Assembly (NCBI GenBank): GCA_034696485.1
Contig: JAQIWT010001634.1
Span: 1 to 10,051 of the forward strand
Origin: Isohypsibius dastychi
Taxonomy: Eukaryota; Tardigrada; Eutardigrada; Parachela; Isohypsibiidae
Direction: 5' to 3'
Length of the DNA stretch: 10,051 nucleotides
In this document: positions 7,017 to 10,051 of the stretch, one piece after another
How positions within the stretch are numbered: the stretch's first letter is position 1
Layout of the letters: every line of letters begins with the position of its first letter
Notes under the pieces: generated by a model
What the model was told of the DNA's origin: nothing
Database searches by the model: none
What the model saw: only the letters and a program-made list of their open reading frames with translations
Position numbers and translations under genes: made by a program

Positions 7017-7538
7017 ATGGATCGTCCGACAGAAATGTCTTCTTTGGAAATGATCCGTGATTCAGATCTGCAGTCAGCTCAAATTCGACCAATCTCTGCA
7101 CCTCCACAATTCCCTCATAATGTACGTCATGGTGAATCACTTCGTCCAAACACTTCCAATTTGCAGGAGCGATATAATATGTCTCACGGAAACAGAGGGC
7201 GGGCCATCATAATCAACAACAAGAACTTCGACAATTGTCTCAAAGTACTGCCTCGTGAGGGCACGGATGTTGATGCAGATTCACTGGTGAAGACTTTCAA
7301 TGCTCTTGGATTTTCGCAAAACTGTATAATACGTTATAATGACGTATCTGTCACCGACATGGAGAAGATCTTTGGACAGTGTGCTGCTTATAATTACGCA
7401 GGCATGGATTGTTGCATATTCGCGATTTTGACTCATGGAGAGGAAGGCTGTATTTACGGACACAACGGAAAAATCGCTCTGGAAACATTGTTAGAACCTT
7501 TCAAGAACAAAATGCATTGGGTAAAGCAGTCTTGTTAA
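7017..7538 (+). CDS. Caspase 2 paralogue, large-subunit part only (partial or truncated)
   Basis: Residues 50-168 match caspase 1 at about 67 of 117 positions by hand count. It keeps the pocket Arg80 (PREGTDVDA), catalytic His140 (THGEEG) and the stretch MDCCIFAIL. The first ATG in frame is 7017; earlier codons back to 6930 are open but lack ATG. After LLEPFKNKMHW a donor, TGG|GTAAAG, falls at 7521, exactly where caspase 1 has its intron. Read without splicing, the frame adds VKQSC and stops at 7536-7538. No exon with QACRG or the small subunit is visible up to the window end, so the catalytic Cys is missing. It may be a truncated duplicate, a decoy regulator, or a gene whose second exon lies more than 2.5 kb away beyond an opposite-strand gene. 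The prodomain (about 50 residues) is unrelated to that of caspase 1. The reading frame is free of damage over 168 codons, which argues for selection or recent origin. Confidence 0.85.
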   Translation: MDRPTEMSSLEMIRDSDLQSAQIRPISAPPQFPHNVRHGESLRPNTSNLQERYNMSHGNRGRAIIINNKNFDNCLKVLPREGTDVDADSLVKTFNALGFSQNCIIRYNDVSVTDMEKIFGQCAAYNYAGMDCCIFAILTHGEEGCIYGHNGKIALETLLEPFKNKMHWVKQSC

Positions 7539-8074
7539 ATGAAATGTTCGCAGCTGTTATTTGTCTGTTAACTTTGATTAACGAAAAGGATCAGATTTCG
7601 TCTATCGAGGCCAACAGAAAATCTAGACGTGTACTTAACATGCACCACGTTACTGTTTTGCGGAAGGTTGTATCCAAGTAGCAACGTATTGTTTTTTGCC
7701 TTCCCGGGTAATGGCTTGGATATAACCGAAGGTTCAGGATCGAGACATCTACGCTCAACTCCTCTGTCAGTTTGCATTCGAAAAATTATACAAAAGTACC
7801 ATGAAAAAGTATAAAAAAATTCATCAGCCCTAAAGCTTTTGAATTTTTGAATCGTCGCAGTTTTGAATTTAGAGAGAATTTCAAAGTTCAAGTGAACACG
7901 ATGCATGTGGGCTCTTTTTGAACACAGTGACCTTGAAACCTAGACAACAATTCATAGCAGAATTGAATGTTTGTTTAATTTTGAAAAAACCTTCCGCAAT
8001 ATGTCCAACGAGCATCTGGCCGGGGGACGCCCGAAGGTATTTATCCGACATGGTAGGATATTTCACCGTGACTT
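7539..8074. other. Region 3' of caspase 2 without a supported exon
   Basis: I read this stretch specifically for the missing caspase exon (GKPKxFxxQACRG, IPLEADF, SWRN, GSWFIQ) and found none. On the minus strand it is the 3' flank of the methyltransferase gene, and ATTAAA at 7979-7974, about 95 bases after that stop, is a candidate poly(A) signal. No other structure is evident. Confidence 0.5.
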
Positions 8075-9220
8075 TTAAAATGCAGTTGTGAATCCGTTTT
8101 CGTGGTTTCGAAAGGTCGAGCTTTTAAATGACACACATTCTATCACATTCCAACGGAAAAGTAAATGGAACAAATTGAGTTTGAACGAAAGCTCAAAAAT
8201 GTGCGAGTAGGATAAGTAAACAGAATTGTCAGAATCCCGTAGGCTCAGCAAAACACTCTCTATAAGATCGGTCATCGTCGTGTCCACAGCGCATGTGATG
8301 CCAGAACTGTTCGATGAACCACCAAGATCTGTCTGAACCGAACTCGATGAAGCAAGCATATTCCGCAAGCAGAACGGTGCAAAGTTCCACGAGAATCTGA
8401 AAATAATCTCTTGTGAACGCACTTGAATCGGACCATTGTTGCGTGACGTCGTGCTAAATCCAAGTCACTACAGGTATGTCTTACGGTTTTATAAAGATCA
8501 TTGACTGCATGTGTAGGAGCCCATCGTTTTTCAGCACGCGCAGCCATTCGAGCATGATCGCTGCGGTTGATCTCTTGCCCAGCCAAAAAGTCGGCTCTAA
8601 GCTGAAAACACCGTCAAATGCTCCATCTCCATATTCTAGCTGACTGAAATTGTCCACTAATATACACTGGACTTTTGACCAAAACTTGGAGTTGGATATG
8701 ACGTCATTGGCTGCTTGTACCTGATAAGTGCAAATCAAGTACCGTAGTGGAAGAATCTCATTAAACACATTTGATTTCAAATACTGACTTTTAATAAGTC
8801 ATCGTCGATTATCATGATCCGGCATCCAGTCGTGTTGTGAATAACAAGAGTTTGCTCGGGAGTTCCCGCTCCAATAAATAAAACAAGCGAGTCAGCCGTC
8901 AGTTTGTCTACTCCACTGATAAAACCAGTTAACTGTTTTGAGGAAGAAGAATTCTGTGGATGACCTTTTGGTGATGGGATATGGCTGTGGTGTTGCAACA
9001 AGTGTATGATTCGGAGGTCAGCCAAATTGAATATTTTTAAGGGGTTGATAAACAAATTAAATGAATATCCGATGAGATTTCTGATAGATTTCCAACGAAA
9101 GAGTGAGAGGAAGAGTGTGAGGATCCAGCGTAGCCATGGGGGCTCATTGCAGAATAGACTGCATGCCAGTGCGCCGAGAATGAAGAAGGTGATGGGATAA
9201 TTCAAAGGAATGTAAAACAT
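8075..9220 (-). CDS. Membrane-anchored SAM-dependent methyltransferase (sterol-methyltransferase-like)
   Basis: Three exons are inferred: 9220-8789, 8720-8485 and 8396-8075, giving 329 residues. Intron 1 (68 bases) runs AAA|GTCAGT to ACTTATCAG; intron 2 (88 bases) runs CC|GTAAGA to ATTTTCAG. Hydrophobic segments at about 9-23, 29-43 and 49-65 should anchor it in a membrane. The SAM fold follows: loop motif VLFIGAGTPEQTL (113-124), acidic strand end IMIIDDD (136-142), then LEYGDGAFDGVFSLEPTF (172-189) and LEWLRVLKNDG (201-211). These match the order of motifs in class I methyltransferases, nearest in style to sterol C-24 and related small-molecule enzymes; the substrate is unknown. The loop is unusual: the usual Asp and CG are replaced (FIGAG). 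Splicing to VQAAND right after DDDLLK restores the expected spacing, which supports intron 1. The last exon is less certain. An alternative acceptor at 8455-8454 gives a 31-base intron, keeps frame and adds 19 residues. Confidence 0.7.
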
Positions 9221-9825
9221 GATTTTCGGTGATTGCAATGAAGGTAGTTTCGAATTAGTCTCGAGTTGCAGAATCGATGGAGCAAGTCAACTGGAGCGAG
9301 TGGCTAGCGACGATTACATGGTTTACAGTACAGGTATACACGATTCAGTTGGTTGGGTTGGTAGGGCGACTTCACTCTTGAACTTGGTCAGTGTAACGTT
9401 CGGTGTAATCCGCAAGTACAGCACTGATCGAGAATGCGACTTTTTTGGACATTGGAGCGACTTTTTTTGGACATTCATAACTGTGTCTGAGATTCTGTTT
9501 TTTGGATCAAAAAAGTCACTAGTAATATTATTTCGTGCATTCCTCTACGTTTTGGGTACCAAGGTATAATTCTGTGAACAGTCCGAGTCACAAGAAAGTT
9601 GCCTGTCAGCAGTCATCGTAACAACACCTCGATCAGTGTACCATTTGGTTTGATATTAGCGGTGAGGTTTGACCTTTACTGTTTCTTTCTCGTCAGAAAT
9701 CCAGTCAAGCTCGTTGCGCGAACTGAGAAAAAAAGATCACAAAATTATCACAAAATGTTTTTTTTGCGAATTTTCATTTTTCAGTCGTTCTTGCTCCCGA
9801 CATGCCAAGAGCCTCAATTTAATAG
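9221..9825. other. Intergenic region upstream of the methyltransferase gene
   Basis: No gene is supported. It should contain the methyltransferase promoter, unless an upstream exon exists; the ATG at 9220 has no in-frame upstream ATG before a stop near 9289. A 21-base tandem duplication lies at 9436-9477. The plus-strand frame starting at 9219 is mostly antisense to, or directly beside, the first methyltransferase exon and has no recognisable domain. From about 9730 the sequence is A/T-rich with runs of T and ends in an acceptor-like TTTTTCAG near 9784. Confidence 0.4.
9436..9477 (+). repeat. 21-base direct tandem duplication
   Basis: GCGACTTTTTTGGACATTGGA (9436-9456) is followed at once by a second copy (9457-9477) that has one extra T and differs at the end. 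It looks like simple slippage duplication. Confidence 0.8.
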
Positions 9826-10051
9826 ATGGAGCGAACTAATGCACGATCGACCACTGAGACCAAGCTGCTTAGGTTCTTTCATAGCATGTATCAACAAATC
9901 TACTGGCACATGACTAAACCACTTCGCATACTAGGTTTTGACTTCTTCTTGAGAGGACTCTCTAGATCTCCAAGCCGCAGCTTAACTGATGGGATATTCC
10001 ACCAATCCTGGCCTAAATTAATGAAGCGGCTGCGGAGAAAGGTTGGTTGCA
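9826..10051 (+). CDS. Open reading frame running off the right edge (unidentified)
   Basis: An ATG at 9826, directly after an in-frame TAG, opens a frame of 75 codons that is still open at the window end. The product is basic (LMKRLRRKVGC near the end) and contains a Ser/Arg patch (RGLSRSPSRSLTDG). I recognise no domain. The opposite strand is also open from the right edge to about 9900, so this could equally be part of a dispersed repeat or chance. Sequence beyond the window would decide. Confidence 0.15.
   Translation, partial: MERTNARSTTETKLLRFFHSMYQQIYWHMTKPLRILGFDFFLRGLSRSPSRSLTDGIFHQSWPKLMKRLRRKVGC

Noticed and set aside
7629-7814. Plus-strand stretch with FFAFPGNGLDITEG, faintly like a decayed QACRG exon of caspase 2
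   Set aside because: The similarity is a handful of residues, the catalytic motif is absent, nothing resembling IPLEADF or SWRN follows, and the DNA does not align with caspase 1 exon 2.
9219-9569. 116-codon plus-strand frame upstream of the methyltransferase
   Set aside because: It contains a slippage duplication and poly-T codons, has no domain, and lies in the probable promoter region of the opposite gene.

Overview
This window reads as nuclear DNA of an invertebrate animal. Its recognisable proteins are split by short GT-AG introns (51, 68, 88, 134 and 281 bases). They include caspases, a four-pass membrane protein and a membrane-anchored methyltransferase, with long non-coding stretches and a repeat-rich mobile element between them. 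There is no operon layout and there are no ribosome binding sites. Base composition and gene types would fit a flatworm or another small invertebrate genome, but I cannot name the taxon from sequence alone.

Layout. Bases 1-1856 hold no gene I can support, only small hairpins and short repeats. Bases 1857-3043 are a non-autonomous foldback-type element. It has two 271-base inverted arms (5 mismatches by my count, about 98% identical), a palindrome at each tip, 29/30-base subterminal repeats and a 645-base centre without a gene. Just beyond it, on the minus strand (3411 to 3135), are two candidate exons of a small secreted peptide precursor with a signal peptide and a Lys-Arg site. Its next exon, if real, would lie past the foldback element. 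Bases 3930-4697 (minus) encode a two-exon, 238-residue four-transmembrane protein with two PPxY motifs.

The centre holds a tandem pair of effector-type caspase genes on the plus strand. The first (5164-6353) is a complete 302-residue caspase in two exons, with catalytic His143 and Cys185 and the usual substrate-pocket residues. The second (7017-7520, open to a stop at 7538) is a paralogue of exon 1 only. It keeps the pocket Arg and catalytic His, but no exon with the catalytic Cys or the small subunit is visible in the remaining 2.5 kb. The intron donor falls at the same codon in both copies, so the pair arose from an intron-containing ancestor.

On the minus strand, 9220 to 8075, a three-exon gene encodes a SAM-dependent methyltransferase (class I fold, sterol-methyltransferase-like motifs) with a hydrophobic membrane-anchoring N-terminus and a degenerate SAM-binding loop. 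An open frame from 9826 runs off the right edge and is unidentified.

The genes do not form an obvious pathway. The points most worth following are the half-caspase, the young foldback element with arms of unequal repeat number, and the candidate peptide precursor whose intron the element may occupy. All exon joins are read by eye from splice consensus, frame and family motifs, without transcript evidence.
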